The position numbers and the translations under genes are program-made. A DNA stretch of 64,000 nt from Anaspis maculata (taxonomy: Eukaryota; Arthropoda; Insecta; Coleoptera; Scraptiidae), in assembly GCA_949128115.1 (NCBI GenBank), contig OX421963.1, positions 52,075,306 to 52,139,305 of the forward strand. The letters are read 5' to 3'. Shown piece by piece: positions 31,738-41,153 of this stretch (its first letter is position 1; every line of letters starts with the position of its first letter). The notes under the pieces are model-generated. The model had not been told where the DNA came from. It made no database searches and saw only the letters and a list, made by a program, of their open reading frames with translations.

Positions 31738-32267
31738 GCAAAATAATGACAATTCAAATTTGTAAACAAATCGTGAAAATGACAAATGTCAATAGCAACC
31801 ACGCCCACCCCAGCTAACTTTGTTTTAAATTTTGACGAGGCCAGGAAATGCCAAGACACTGACAGAGAATACCGATATATCCCTTTCATAGCTTCGTCAC
31901 TCTATAGTACAGTCTCTCTACAGTTTTGAATCATATGGCGACATCTACCCATCGGAGTGTGAAGTGTCAAAAGCCAATTGGCAACGCAGCTAACCTTGTG
32001 CCATTCTTCCAGCTTGACATTTGTGACATTATTTAGGTTATATTGCGTCAAATCCTGTTGTATGATTTTTTACTGTGATTCCATTTATTAATTCCAACAC
32101 TACAGCAGTACGGAGCCGCAGAAATGTATATTTCACCTCGCCAATCTGCATGTGTAATAAAAACCTACGTCAATACTTGAAAAAACACCGCAATTTCACA
32201 TGTAAGAATCGCATATTGTTGTCATTATTCCCCTCAAACCAAACCATTTCAGGCGTAGGGGTCCAAA
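31738..32267. promoter_or_regulatory. Probable bidirectional promoter and FBXL7 5' UTR region
   Basis: This interval separates two divergent starts. Near FBXL7 there is a consensus acceptor (CCATTTCAG ending at 32252), so a non-coding 5' exon is likely. A short intron with donor CAT|GTAAGA at 32202 is possible. No TATA box stands out. Confidence 0.4.
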
Positions 32268-33740
32268 ATGAGCCATAAGCAGAAGCCCCGGATGTCCCCC
32301 CAATCCACACCATGCCCTTTGGTGGATTTTGGCCGGAGCACCAACGATCCTTTGGATTATTACAACCAGAACCTCTACGTGGAGCCACAGTCTTCGACAA
32401 AGCACAAGCAGCAGTCGAGTTCACTTGATTTGTCTTCGCTATCATTAGGGGCGAGCTGTTGGGGTTATGAAAACTATAGCAAATTGCAGAGCTCAAAGTT
32501 TTGCAATAACAGCTATTTCTTGGATAATTTTGGGAAAACGAGCCCTTCACTGGATCAAGGGTATCACACTTTGGCGTACTCGCCTTGGGGCGAAGGCAAC
32601 GTGTTCAAAGGCAAGAAGTTGTATAAAAACAATTCATTTGATAAACTCACTGATAAATTAGTAGTCAAAGTCTTCTCATTCCTTTCAAGCACAGATTTAA
32701 GTGTTTGTGCCAGAGTATGTCATAGGTTTAATAGCTTAGCTTGGGTGCCATCTTTGTGGCGTACTATACGAATTGAAGGTGAATCAATCAGAGGTGACCG
32801 TGCCATCAAAGGCATAGTCCGTCAGCTAAATGGCAACGACATTTGCCCTAGCATCGAACGAATTCACGTGCTTTACGGGGCAAAATTGACTGATAGAAGT
32901 TTATATTTACTAGCCAGGCAATGCCCTGAACTCACTCACTTGCAAGTCCAAGGCAGCCATACATTGACCAACACTGCCTTATTCAATTTACTCTCGCATT
33001 GTGCCAATTTACAACATTTGGACATTTCAGGTTGCATTCGAATCTCTACCATTAGCGTCAATCCGGAATGCTCAAAACGCCTGAATTTGCAATATTTGGA
33101 CTTGACAGACTGCGCAGTCCTGGATGACAATGGCCTGCGAATCGTTGTTCAAAACTGCCCTTTGCTGACTTACTTGTATCTCAGGAGATGCACTCAAATT
33201 ACAGATTCCGGACTTAAATTCGTCCCAAGTTTCTGCACTGATTTGAAAGAATTGAGCGTGTCTGATTGTTTTAACCTAACAGATTTCGGCTTGTACGAAT
33301 TAGGTAAGCTAGGACCAGTTTTGCGGTATTTATCCGTAGCCAAGTGCCATCAAGTTAGTGATGCAGGTTTAAAAGTCATAGCCAGGAGGTGCTACAAGCT
33401 CCGCTACTTGAACGCCAGGGGTTGCGAGGCCGTTTCTGATGATGCTATAATAGTTCTGGCCCGTTTTTGCATGCGACTCACCGCGCTAGATGTGGGAAAG
33501 TGTGATGTGAGCGACGCCGGCCTAAGAGCTCTGGCTGAGAGCTGTCCGAATTTGAGGAGGTTGAGTCTGCGGAATTGCGATCTGGTGACCGATTGGGGTG
33601 TGCAATGTGTCGCGTATTATTGCAGGGGATTGCAACAGTTGAACATTCAAGATTGTCAGATCACACTGGAAGGGTATAGGGCTGTTAAGAAGTACTGTAA
33701 AAGGTGTGTCATAGAGCACACGAACCCTGGATTTTTTTGA
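32268..33740 (+). CDS. FBXL7: F-box/LRR-repeat protein 7, complete single-exon coding region
   Basis: FBXL7 is the substrate-recognition subunit of an SCF ubiquitin ligase; in flies it restrains growth through Fat signalling and in mammals it targets Aurora A (family knowledge). The 490-residue frame has a Ser/Tyr-rich N-terminus (1-120), an F-box (about 124-170, DKLVVKVFSFLSSTDLSVCA, WVPSLWRTIRIEGESI) and about eleven cysteine-containing LRRs (LQYLDLTDCAVLDDNGL, LKELSVSDCFNLTDFGL, LRYLNARGCEAVSDDAI). The tail is CVIEHTNPGFF, almost identical to human. The start at 32268 has context CAAAATGA and lies 15 nt after an acceptor. Human FBXL7 coding sequence is split by introns; here it is unbroken. 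The 3' part is duplicated at 43491-43744. Confidence 0.93.
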   Translation: MSHKQKPRMSPQSTPCPLVDFGRSTNDPLDYYNQNLYVEPQSSTKHKQQSSSLDLSSLSLGASCWGYENYSKLQSSKFCNNSYFLDNFGKTSPSLDQGYHTLAYSPWGEGNVFKGKKLYKNNSFDKLTDKLVVKVFSFLSSTDLSVCARVCHRFNSLAWVPSLWRTIRIEGESIRGDRAIKGIVRQLNGNDICPSIERIHVLYGAKLTDRSLYLLARQCPELTHLQVQGSHTLTNTALFNLLSHCANLQHLDISGCIRISTISVNPECSKRLNLQYLDLTDCAVLDDNGLRIVVQNCPLLTYLYLRRCTQITDSGLKFVPSFCTDLKELSVSDCFNLTDFGLYELGKLGPVLRYLSVAKCHQVSDAGLKVIARRCYKLRYLNARGCEAVSDDAIIVLARFCMRLTALDVGKCDVSDAGLRALAESCPNLRRLSLRNCDLVTDWGVQCVAYYCRGLQQLNIQDCQITLEGYRAVKKYCKRCVIEHTNPGFF

Positions 33741-33754
33741 TATTACTCATGAAC

Positions 33755-33883
33755 GGGTAGTATTAATAAAAAATAAGCATAAGCATTTGGTTGGAGTTCA
33801 TAGGCGTTGCCAGGGAAAGTTTGCTTAGCAACTCCTCAAAAATCTTAACAAATGCTTATGCTTATTTTTTATCAATACTACCC
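33755..33883. mobile_element. 129 bp hairpin MITE in the FBXL7 3' UTR
   Basis: GGGTAGTATTAATAAAAAAT at the left is mirrored by ATTTTTTATCAATACTACCC, with arms of about 35 bp (GCATAAGCATTTG innermost). It begins 14 nt after the stop codon and supplies an AATAAA at 33765-33770. The 11 bp sequence TGGATTTTTTT occurs on both sides (33728-33738 and 33886-33896). The homologous hairpin lies in the inverted copy at 43355-43490. Confidence 0.75.
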
Positions 33884-33971
33884 AATGGATTTTTTTAACA
33901 TTGTTAGGATTTATATTTTATGGAAAGTATTTATTTTTGTATATTTGTATATGACATTCTAAAATATTTTT

Positions 33972-33977
33972 AATAAA
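33972..33977 (+). terminator. Possible FBXL7 polyadenylation signal
   Basis: AATAAA lies 232 nt after the stop, preceded by AT-rich sequence. An alternative AATAAA lies inside the hairpin at 33765-33770. Confidence 0.45.
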
Positions 33978-34319
33978 CAATTTATATTTCTACTACTCAC
34001 GCTTTTTACTCTGTTAGCTACCTAAACTAGGCCAAAATTGAGGTGGACCACCCCAAAATTTTGCCTCGGTAAAAATGGGGATACCTCGAGAAAAAAATCC
34101 GTGATTCTGAAAAAAATCTTTAAGCTTGATAAAGCAATCTTTTGACTAGGTACAAAGATACCATCTTCAATCACCTGATTATTGATTTTAAGTAGGATAT
34201 GCAGGGTGACAATGAAAGAAGTGCAAAAGAGACCTGTCTCTAGCAAGATATCTTTGAGAAAACAAGTAAAACGAGTCGAATCTTATTAGGGCTGGCAGAC
34301 TGCTCACCCCTTTTCACAG

Positions 34320-34510
34320 GTTCACCCAAACCATGAATGGCCCAACACCAATGTCAATTAGACTTTTTAATCATCTGCCTTTGGCTGCTAAAGAAATTGA
34401 CAGTATCCATGCTTTTCGACGCGCCATGAAAGAGCTTTTGGTCAAAGGTTGTTACTACAAAATAGATGACTTCTTGAATTCCAAATTTTAAAACCCCATT
34501 TTTTTTAAAT
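34320..34510 (+). pseudogene. LINE 3' end: C-terminal codons and start of 3' UTR
   Basis: The frame reads MSIRLFNHLPLAAKEIDSIH, AFRRAMKELLVKGCYYKIDD and FLNSKF then stop (34489-34491). This resembles the C-terminus of many insect non-LTR retrotransposons. Its 3' UTR appears to continue at 35009-35062 and 40189-40383, after the two inserted elements, ending in a TATT repeat tail. Confidence 0.65.
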
Positions 34511-34541
34511 GTATGGCGCGATGTGACGGAGAAAAAGTGTC

Positions 34542-34613
34542 TGCCCTGAGCGGGATTCGAACCCGCGTCTTCCATTTGCCGGATGGATACTCTAACCACT
34601 AAGCTATCGGGGG
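34542..34613 (-). ncRNA. tRNA-like cloverleaf in the 3' LTR of the TRIM
   Basis: Read on minus: A box TAGCTTAGTGG and B box GGTTCGAATCC match the Pol III consensus. The anticodon stem TCCAT/ATGGA with a 7-base loop CCGGCAA gives a GGC triplet at the anticodon position but C instead of U at position 33. The T stem GCGGG/CCCGC is perfect. The acceptor stem has two mismatches. A TTTTT run follows 5 nt downstream. An outer TGTGACGGAG/CTCCGTCACA stem encloses it. Unlikely to be a working tRNA. Confidence 0.65.
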
Positions 34614-34892
34614 AGACAACAGTCCCTCCGTCACATGCCCATATGAGAGCCGCCACAGTACTCCCCCTCCAGAGACGTCGTTCGTCTCGTATGTCATCCG
34701 TGTTCACCGTTCTTGTGAACCGTTGTTCGGTACCCCCCAGCTAGGGCGACGGATAGGACACGTGGGTGGACGTAGGCAGAGAAGTGGCGTTGCTGTTCAA
34801 TTGTTCGCTGTTACTTGTTTATTTAAGTTGCGTGCGTGTTATTGTTGTTCGGGGTCACCATTTATGGCGCGATGTGACGGAGAAAAAGTGTC

Positions 34893-34964
34893 TGCCCTGA
34901 GCGGGATTCGAACCCGCGTCTTCCATTTGCCGGATGGATACTCTAACCATTAAGCTGTCGGGGG
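34893..34964 (-). ncRNA. tRNA-like cloverleaf in the 5' LTR of the TRIM
   Basis: Same unit as 34542-34613, with two substitutions in the D-arm region (ACTAAGCTATCG versus ATTAAGCTGTCG on plus). A box and B box are intact. Being in the 5' LTR, Pol III transcription from here would run toward the primer site but meets the TTTTT run first. Confidence 0.6.
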
Positions 34965-35062
34965 AGACAACAGTCCCTCCGTCACATGCCCATATGAGAG
35001 CCGCCACAGTCGTGACTGATTTTTATTGTTATTGTGTAGGTACTCAATTTGTAGTAATATAT

Positions 35063-35575
35063 TGTTACGATATTTCGCGTACGGGTTCGAATATAATTGA
35101 GACGATTGATTTAGAACACACACTGTTTATTTCGGCGTACTACTACAATAAATGCCAACAATTATCCACTTGGAATTATCTCGCAGGTACTTCGCTTGTT
35201 ACCGCTCGCTATCCAATTCACTACTGCCGCGAGCTGCCGGCCGGCTGGTGCCTTATATAAGGCCTCCGAATGGTGTTCCCGAACCCTCTGTCTGCTTCCA
35301 GCAAATTCCATGGTGGTCTGGCATATGCGGTTTCTAGATCATTCCTGAATAATCGCACACGTTACCCGTATGCTTTCCATGTGTACTGGAATCTGCGCCT
35401 CCGCCAAAGTGGACTGATGTGCCTTGATCGAACGTTCGAGTCTCCATTGGGTTCACATACACGAACGCTCTGGAATGCACGAGATCGCTCCAGACTTCTA
35501 CACTGCGATCTAATGGTGGAAAGATCCAGAAAAATCGAGTGTTTACCTATATGTACAAGATCGCCGCTCGTAACA
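35063..35575 (-). repeat. gypsy 3' LTR
   Basis: 513 bp, TGTTACGA..TCGTAACA. Contains the palindromic TATA region CTTATATAAGG. Family members: 39665-40184, 41154-41662 and 51613-51921. Confidence 0.9.
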
Positions 35576-35579
35576 CTGC

Positions 35580-37640
35580 CTCCCTCTTAAGCTTGTTCGT
35601 CCCGAATAGGCTCATCGTTACTCCCGGAGTGCCATCTTCCGTTGTCGGAAACGGGCCAGCCACATCGATTGCGATGCGTTCAAAAGGCGCTCCAACATCA
35701 TAAGTCTTCAGCTCCCCTCGGCTGCGAGTTCTTGGTCCTTTGCTGGCCGCACAAACCTCGCACTGGCGACACCATGTTTCCACGTCGTTCCGGCAGTTCA
35801 CCCAGTAGAACCGCTCGCGCACCTTGGCCAACGTCTTGTTCACACCAAGGTGCCCTCCAGTGACGCCATCGTGCATCTCCTTCAGGACCTCTCTCACTCT
35901 CTTCTTGGGAAGCACCAGTTGAACCATCTCCTTTTTTCCATCAGGACTCTCCCAGACTCTCTTCAGCAGCCCATTCTCTATCCTCAGAGAATTCCACTGA
36001 GCCCAAAGAGCCTTGAATTCGGGCCCTTCACCAGATATCTCGGCCCATTCCGGTCTGTCCTGGCCAAGTTCTTTCCTTTCAGCAAGCGTACCGATGGCTG
36101 GGTCCTCACGCTGCTCCTTCTTGAGTTCAGCCGTAGTCCAATTTCTCGGGGTGTCGAAAACGATTGCCTTGACTTCGACGTTCCCATTCTGCTGGTCTAC
36201 CCTCTTGCAGTGCTTACAGTCTTCGTTGCATGGTCTTCGAGAAAGAGCATCCGCGTTGCCATGACTTCTTCCAGGGCGGTGTTGGACCTTGAAGTCATAT
36301 TGCTGCAGTTTCTCGATCCACCGTGCCAACTGTCCCTCGGGATTCTTCAACTGCAGTAGCCATTTCAGGGCAGCGTGGTCAGTCCTCACCAAAAATTTCC
36401 GGCCATAGAGGTACTGGTGAAAGTGATCGACAGCTTTCAATATGGTCAGTAGCTCCCTACGCGTCACGCAGTAGTTCCTTTCAGGCTTTGACAACACCTT
36501 GCTGTAGTACTCCACTACTCGTTCTTGGCCCTGCTGGTGTTGTGACAGCACTGCTCCAATTCCGCTGTTGCTGGCATCAGTGTCCAGGATGTACTGTCTT
36601 TGAGGAAGAGGGTATGCCAGAATAGGACTCGAGCACAATGCAATCTTCAAAGTCTTGAATGAGTTTTCACATTCCTTGGTCCACAGGAATGGCGCACGGT
36701 CTTCAGTCAATTTGTGCAAGGGCTTAGCAATGTCAGCGAACTTCTCCACAAATCGCCTGTAGTATGTGCATAAGCCCAAGAAACTTCTGACTTCATGCTG
36801 ATTTCTCGGACAGCATCCAATTTCGCTGGATCGGTTTCGATTCCTTCGGACGACACAACATGCCCCAAAAATTTGACTTGCTTCTGGAAGAGCACGCATT
36901 TCTTTGGATTGAGCTTGAGATGTGCACCTCGAAGACGTCGAATTACCTCCCGGAGATTCTTCAGGTGCTCCTCGGAGGTTCGACCGATGACCATCACGTC
37001 GTCGAGGTAGACTAGGCAAGTTTCCCACGTAAGACCTCGCAAGACGCACTCCATTAGACGTTCGAACGTGGCAGATGCGTTGCAAAGTCCAAACGGCATC
37101 ACAGTAAACTGATAAAGGCCGCTACCGGCGGAAAACGCCGTCTTTTCTTTGTCGTCGTTGTGGAGTCCTACTTGCCAGTAACCACTCTTCAGGTCAAGCG
37201 TCGAAAACCATCTCGATCCAGACAGCGTGCTCAAAGTGTCGTCAATCCGAGGAAGTGGATAGCTGTCTTTCTTCGTCACATCATTGAGTTTGCGGTAGTA
37301 CACGCAAAATCGTGTACTACCGTCTTTCTTCGTGACCAAAACAACCAGTGAAGACCATGGGCTCGTCGATTCTTCGATCACGCCTTCATCCAGCATGTTT
37401 TTCAAGAGCTTCGACACCTCTTCTTGCTTCGCCAGTGGTAGGCGCCGGGGAGCCTGTCGGATCGGTGCGGCGTTCTCAGTGTTAATCCGATGTTGGATCA
37501 CGCTGGTCCTTCCGGTAGGGTTACCTTCCATCGCAAAGGCTGCAGCTTCTTCCTGTATGAATTGCGTCGCAAGCTCTCTCTCCTTGCTATCCAGATGTTT
37601 CCAATCAGGCGAGAACATCTCCACTAGTTTTTTTTTCCAA
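35580..37640 (-). pseudogene. gypsy pol: RT, RNase H and truncated integrase
   Basis: Two overlapping minus-strand frames (37624-36707 and 37085-35547) with a frameshift near 36780-37085. RT: LVTKKDGSTRFCV, STLDLKSGYWQVG, MPFGLCNASATF, catalytic YLDD near 37000. RNase H: ILDTDASNSGIGAVL, VTRRELLTIL, RTDHAALKWLL. Integrase: zinc-binding HDGVTGGHLGVNKTLAKV, CRQCEVCAASK, then FERIAIDVAGPFPTTEDG. After that the frame runs directly into the polypurine tract and LTR, so most of the DDE core and the C-terminus are gone. Confidence 0.88.
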
Positions 37641-37664
37641 GAGCTTGGGAGTTGCAGCCTTTGT

Positions 37665-38290
37665 CTATATGTCTTCGCAGCGTGAGATCCACTCTACGGG
37701 TTCACACTTGCCCAGGGTCTCTCCTTCCTTGATTGTTTTGCTCGTCTTGTTCGGGTTAATGACTCGGATCGGGATTTTTGTCTTGTCCATGTTAAGCAAT
37801 GTCTTGGCCATGATGCAGCTGGCAGCTGTGTCGGGTTCAGCAATGCCGGCGACATGTCCTCCAGGTTGTCCGTTCAGTGTTGCCCACACGATTTTCTCGG
37901 AGTTGGCGGCTACACGAACGGTTTCAGCCGAAAGTAGGCGGATTTTTTCAGCGGCCTTCATGGATGTTCTAAGCGCCAATTCTTCGTTTCCGATTTTCAA
38001 CGTCCGCTGTCCAACATCCAGGATGAATCCGTAGGTATTTATCCATCAAGTCCAGGCCAAGTGTAAAGTCGTCAACAATGTCAGCGGCCATAAACTTTTC
38101 TCGCAGAAGAAACCGTCCAAAGCGAATGGTCACTTCAGCTTCTCCGTACAACGTAGCAGACTCTCCGGTAGCTGCAGTCAACCGAGCGCCGTCCCTCAGT
38201 GGCACAATGCGTTGCTTTCGAAGTATCTCTCGTCGAACGATCGACTTCGTGGCTCCCGTATCGATTACGAATACGCAATCTTCCTCGTCA
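37665..38290 (-). pseudogene. gypsy protease and linker region
   Basis: FVIDTGATKSI near 38240-38270 carries the aspartic protease DTGA motif, followed by MAADIVDDFTLGLDLMD (flap and second loop). A second frame (38000-37665) continues with the linker before RT. The frame break at 37969-38000 and another near 37640 make it non-functional as read. Confidence 0.75.
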
Positions 38291-38402
38291 AGCTTTCCAC
38301 TAAGGAGAAGGCTATTGGGTGACTTCCGCAGCAGTGAGACCGAGTAACTCCTGGGGCATTGAGAACTGCCAGCCAGCGTGCGCCCCTTAGCGCTAGCTGG
38401 AA

Positions 38403-39585
38403 TTAGTTTTCCTGGTTGCGTCTGACTGGGCTGGGATTTCTTCGCCCCGGCGCGGAACGGTCACTTGAACTCGACCTTTGCCTGCAGTCCCGGAGCAGAT
38501 GTCCCGGTCTTCCACAGCCGAAGCAACGCGGTCTTCCTCCAGCTCTTGGCTCGCCTTGGGGTCTGTTCCGTGACATGGCGCTAAGAAGTTCCTCAAACAT
38601 CGCCTTCACCGATTTCTCGGGAGCATGTGATGCTCCGGATTCATCAAAGTTCACCTCTCTAAGACGATGAGGGCGCGATGCATCTTTGGCAGCCTCGATG
38701 CGAATAGCTTGGATGAGCGCGTCGCTGATGTTGGCTGGATTGCTGATCATGACCATCTGACGCAGATCTGGATCTCTTAGTCCGCCCACGAAGGTCTCTT
38801 TGGCGATGTCGGCCAAAACATCCGCTGGATGAGCTGGATAGGCCAGGTGAACCAGCCTCAGGACTTCGGATTCGATTCGAAAGGCTATCTCCGCTCTTTT
38901 GTGTCCTGGCCTTCAGCTGGGTTTGATGGATCTGCCGCACATGATTGTCCCCATACCGAAGCTCAAGAACCCTCGTCAGCTTGGCAAAGTCGTTCTGCTC
39001 ACTTTCAGGAATCGTCTGGAGCAGCTCCAATGCTGGGCCTCTGAGAGCCAGGACTAGAGCTGTGGCTTTCTCATCGTCGGTCCATCCGTTTGCTTCGGCA
39101 GCGGCATCGAACTGCCTCTTATAGGTAGTCCATGGGCTTTTCCCATCGAAGTTCGGCAGCTTCACACGATGGACACCCGCTGAACCCATCGCGGCACTGG
39201 CGGCGGTTTTCTGAACCTTTTGCTCCAGCCTCATCATGTTGGCTTCCATCGCAGCCATTTTCTCTTCTAATTTGTTCACACTGCCGTCGAAATACCGCGT
39301 CTGTTGTTCTACAACGGCTAGAATTTCTTCCTTTTCCTCTAGGTGTTTTCTATCCTGTTCCTCTAGCAGGTTTTTCAATTCCTGTTCTTGCCCTTCTAGA
39401 AGATTCTTCAGTTCCGCCTTGTCTCCTAAACGCTCTACGATGCGTTTCTTTTCCTGTTCTTCTAGAAGCTTTTTCAACTCTTCTTTTTCTTCCCGGCGTT
39501 CCGTCTTTTGCTCCTGCATCATCGCCATGATGTTCGCCACAGCGTCTTCGACTCCTGCCTTCGACATGCTTCTCGTCTCTGGCAT
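38403..39585 (-). pseudogene. gypsy gag with coiled coil and CCHC zinc knuckle
   Basis: Begins MPETRSMSKAGVEDAV, then a long Glu/Lys coiled coil (residues 30-110), the capsid-like WTTYKRQFDAAAEANGWTDD region and, after a frameshift near 38870, RCFGCGRPGHLLRDC (CX2CX4HX4C). The frame ends at 38403. Start codon at 39585, about 80 bp inside the 5' LTR. Confidence 0.85.
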
Positions 39586-39664
39586 TTACCAAATCACGAA
39601 TGTTCCGAACGTCCTGTAGTCGCAGGCCCGATTACTCTCAATTATACCGCTTTCTGACACCAGA

Positions 39665-40184
39665 TGTTACGATATTTCGCGTACGGGTTCGAATATAATT
39701 GAGACGATTGTTTTAAAACAAACACTGTTTATTTCGGCGTACTACTACAATAAATGCCAACAATTATTCACGCTTGGAATTATTTCGCAGGTACTTCGCT
39801 TGTTTCGCACTTGTTCGCTTCCAAATTCAATACTGCCGCGAGCTACCGGCTGACGCCTTATATAAGGCCTCCGAATAATGTTCCCGGAGTTTCTGTCTGC
39901 TTCCAGCAGATTCCATGGTGGTCTGGCATATGCGGTCTCTAGATCATTCCTGAATAATCGCTTACGTTATACCCGTATGCTTTCCATGTGTTCTGGAATC
40001 TGCGCCTCCGCCAAAGTGGACTGATGTGCCTTGATCGAACGTTCGAGTCTCCCCATTGGGTTTCCATACACAAACGCTCTGGAATGCACGAGATCGCTCC
40101 AGACTTCTACACTGCGATCTAATGGTGGAAAGATCCAGAAACATCGAGTGTTTACCTATATGTACAAGATCGCCGCTCGTAACA
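39665..40184 (-). repeat. gypsy 5' LTR
   Basis: 520 bp, same ends as the 3' LTR. Differs from it by scattered substitutions and short indels, e.g. within 39761-39850 compared with 35159-35260. Confidence 0.9.
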
Positions 40185-40188
40185 ATAT

Positions 40189-40345
40189 GTTTGTTATGTA
40201 CTCTTTTACAGTGTACTACTATCAAGTATGTTGTTTAAACCTATTAAGCTACGTATTTTTAATGTACTTTTTTTTGTTTAAAACAACTCGAAAAATGACA
40301 TTTTCCCACACAGTCCCTTGTACCGTCAGTGGAAATAAAGTATAT

Positions 40346-40380
<35 letters not shown>

Positions 40381-40383
40381 TCT
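40189..40383 (+). repeat. LINE 3' UTR remainder with TATT microsatellite tail
   Basis: Continues the sequence broken at 35062 by the gypsy element and ends in GGAAATAAAG followed by about ten TATT repeats (40338-40381). This is a common 3' tail of insect non-LTR elements. Confidence 0.6.
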
Positions 40384-41153
40384 ATCGTCCGTACTAGTTG
40401 GAACTAAATGAAGATGTTGGACCAACGGTGTCGTAGATAGGATTCCACGCGGGAGTCGGGAAGCCATAGACATATAGACAATGTGACATTGGACAGGCCA
40501 CGTTCCTAACATGCAGTGAAGACTAGAGAAATAATTTGAAGATTGAAGAAAAAACTAGATCAAAGACTAGCATGGATTTTGATGATTAAAAATATATCAA
40601 AGGTGAAAAACCACACCTACTACCCAGCCAAAATAAACTGGGAAAAAAATTAAGTGGACCACCCCGAAATTTTGCCTCGGTCAAATTGAGGATATCTGGA
40701 GAAAAAATTGCCCGATTTTGGAAATTTTTGTGATGCTCTATAGAGTAGTTTTTTCACTACAATACACCATCTTAGATCGCTTGATTGTCGACCTTATATA
40801 CAATATACAAGGGGTGGCAATGAACGGAGTACAAAAATGACCTACCTAACTTTAGTAAGAATTAAGCCATTTCAAGAAAACAAGTCGCAGAATTGTTTAG
40901 TCCTATTCTCGAAAAGCATACATCAATATCTCAAAACTTTTTTGAACTTTTCATCGTATTTTATCTTTTGTCAAAGAGTTATCCCTCCTGATTTTTTTGC
41001 GATTTTTGAATTTTTTGATAGACTGCCAGGGCTCTTGCTCAACCTTGGAATTTGACAGGAACGTACACAATAGCTGTATATGAGCTGTATGAATCAAATG
41101 TACCATGATACAATTTGGTCCCACTGGTCCTCAGAAATGGCAAGGACCTATAT
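40384..41153. other. No gene; diverged copy of a GGTGGACCACCCC repeat
   Basis: 40650-40880 (GTGGACCACCCCGAAATTTT, CCTCGGTCAAATTGAGGATA) is a diverged relative of 34029-34265 and 42934-43190. Nothing else recognisable. Confidence 0.6.

Larger units (their letters stand above)
33487..34283 (+). repeat. Inverted duplication, arm 1 (FBXL7 3' end and flank)
   Basis: Matches 42934-43744 in reverse orientation. The coding part (33487-33738) looks identical. The 3' flank shows scattered substitutions and small indels. It includes the GGTGGACCACCCC repeat at 34040, of which a diverged third copy lies at 40650. Confidence 0.85.
34514..35008 (-). mobile_element. 495 bp TRIM (miniature LTR retrotransposon) with tRNA-like LTRs
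   Basis: Two 144 bp direct repeats (34514-34657, 34865-35008; 2 mismatches seen) enclose 207 bp. Read on the minus strand each LTR starts TGTGGCGGCTC and ends CGCGCCA. Next to the 5' LTR, after TAAA, lies TGGTGACCCCGA (34849-34860), complementary to a tRNA-Trp 3' end. A purine tract GGAGGGGGAGTAC precedes the 3' LTR. There is no protein-coding capacity, so it must borrow enzymes. Each LTR contains a complete tRNA-like unit. No target duplication is evident. Confidence 0.75.
35063..40184 (-). mobile_element. Ty3/gypsy LTR retrotransposon, integrase-deleted, TSD ATAT
   Basis: LTRs at 35063-35575 and 39665-40184 begin TGTTACGA and end TCGTAACA. Both flanks are ATAT (35059-35062, 40185-40188). 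The primer site next to the 5' LTR reads TGGTGTCAGAA (tRNA-Leu 3' end type, 39652-39662), and the polypurine tract AAGAGGGAGGCAG abuts the 3' LTR. Gag, protease, RT, RNase H and part of integrase are present with frameshifts. The rest of integrase is deleted up to the polypurine tract. The LTRs are clearly diverged. The element is inserted in the LINE 3' UTR. Confidence 0.9.

Noticed and set aside
34542..34613. A functional tRNA gene
   Set aside because: The acceptor stem has mismatches, position 33 is C, and both copies lie at the same place within a pair of LTR-like repeats.
34514..35008. Simple tandem duplication instead of a TRIM
   Set aside because: Primer site and polypurine tract are placed exactly next to the repeats and the repeats start TG and end CA. 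The lack of a target duplication leaves some doubt.
35984..36625. Plus-strand open frames across the gypsy pol region
   Set aside because: They are antisense to clear RT, RNase H and integrase motifs.
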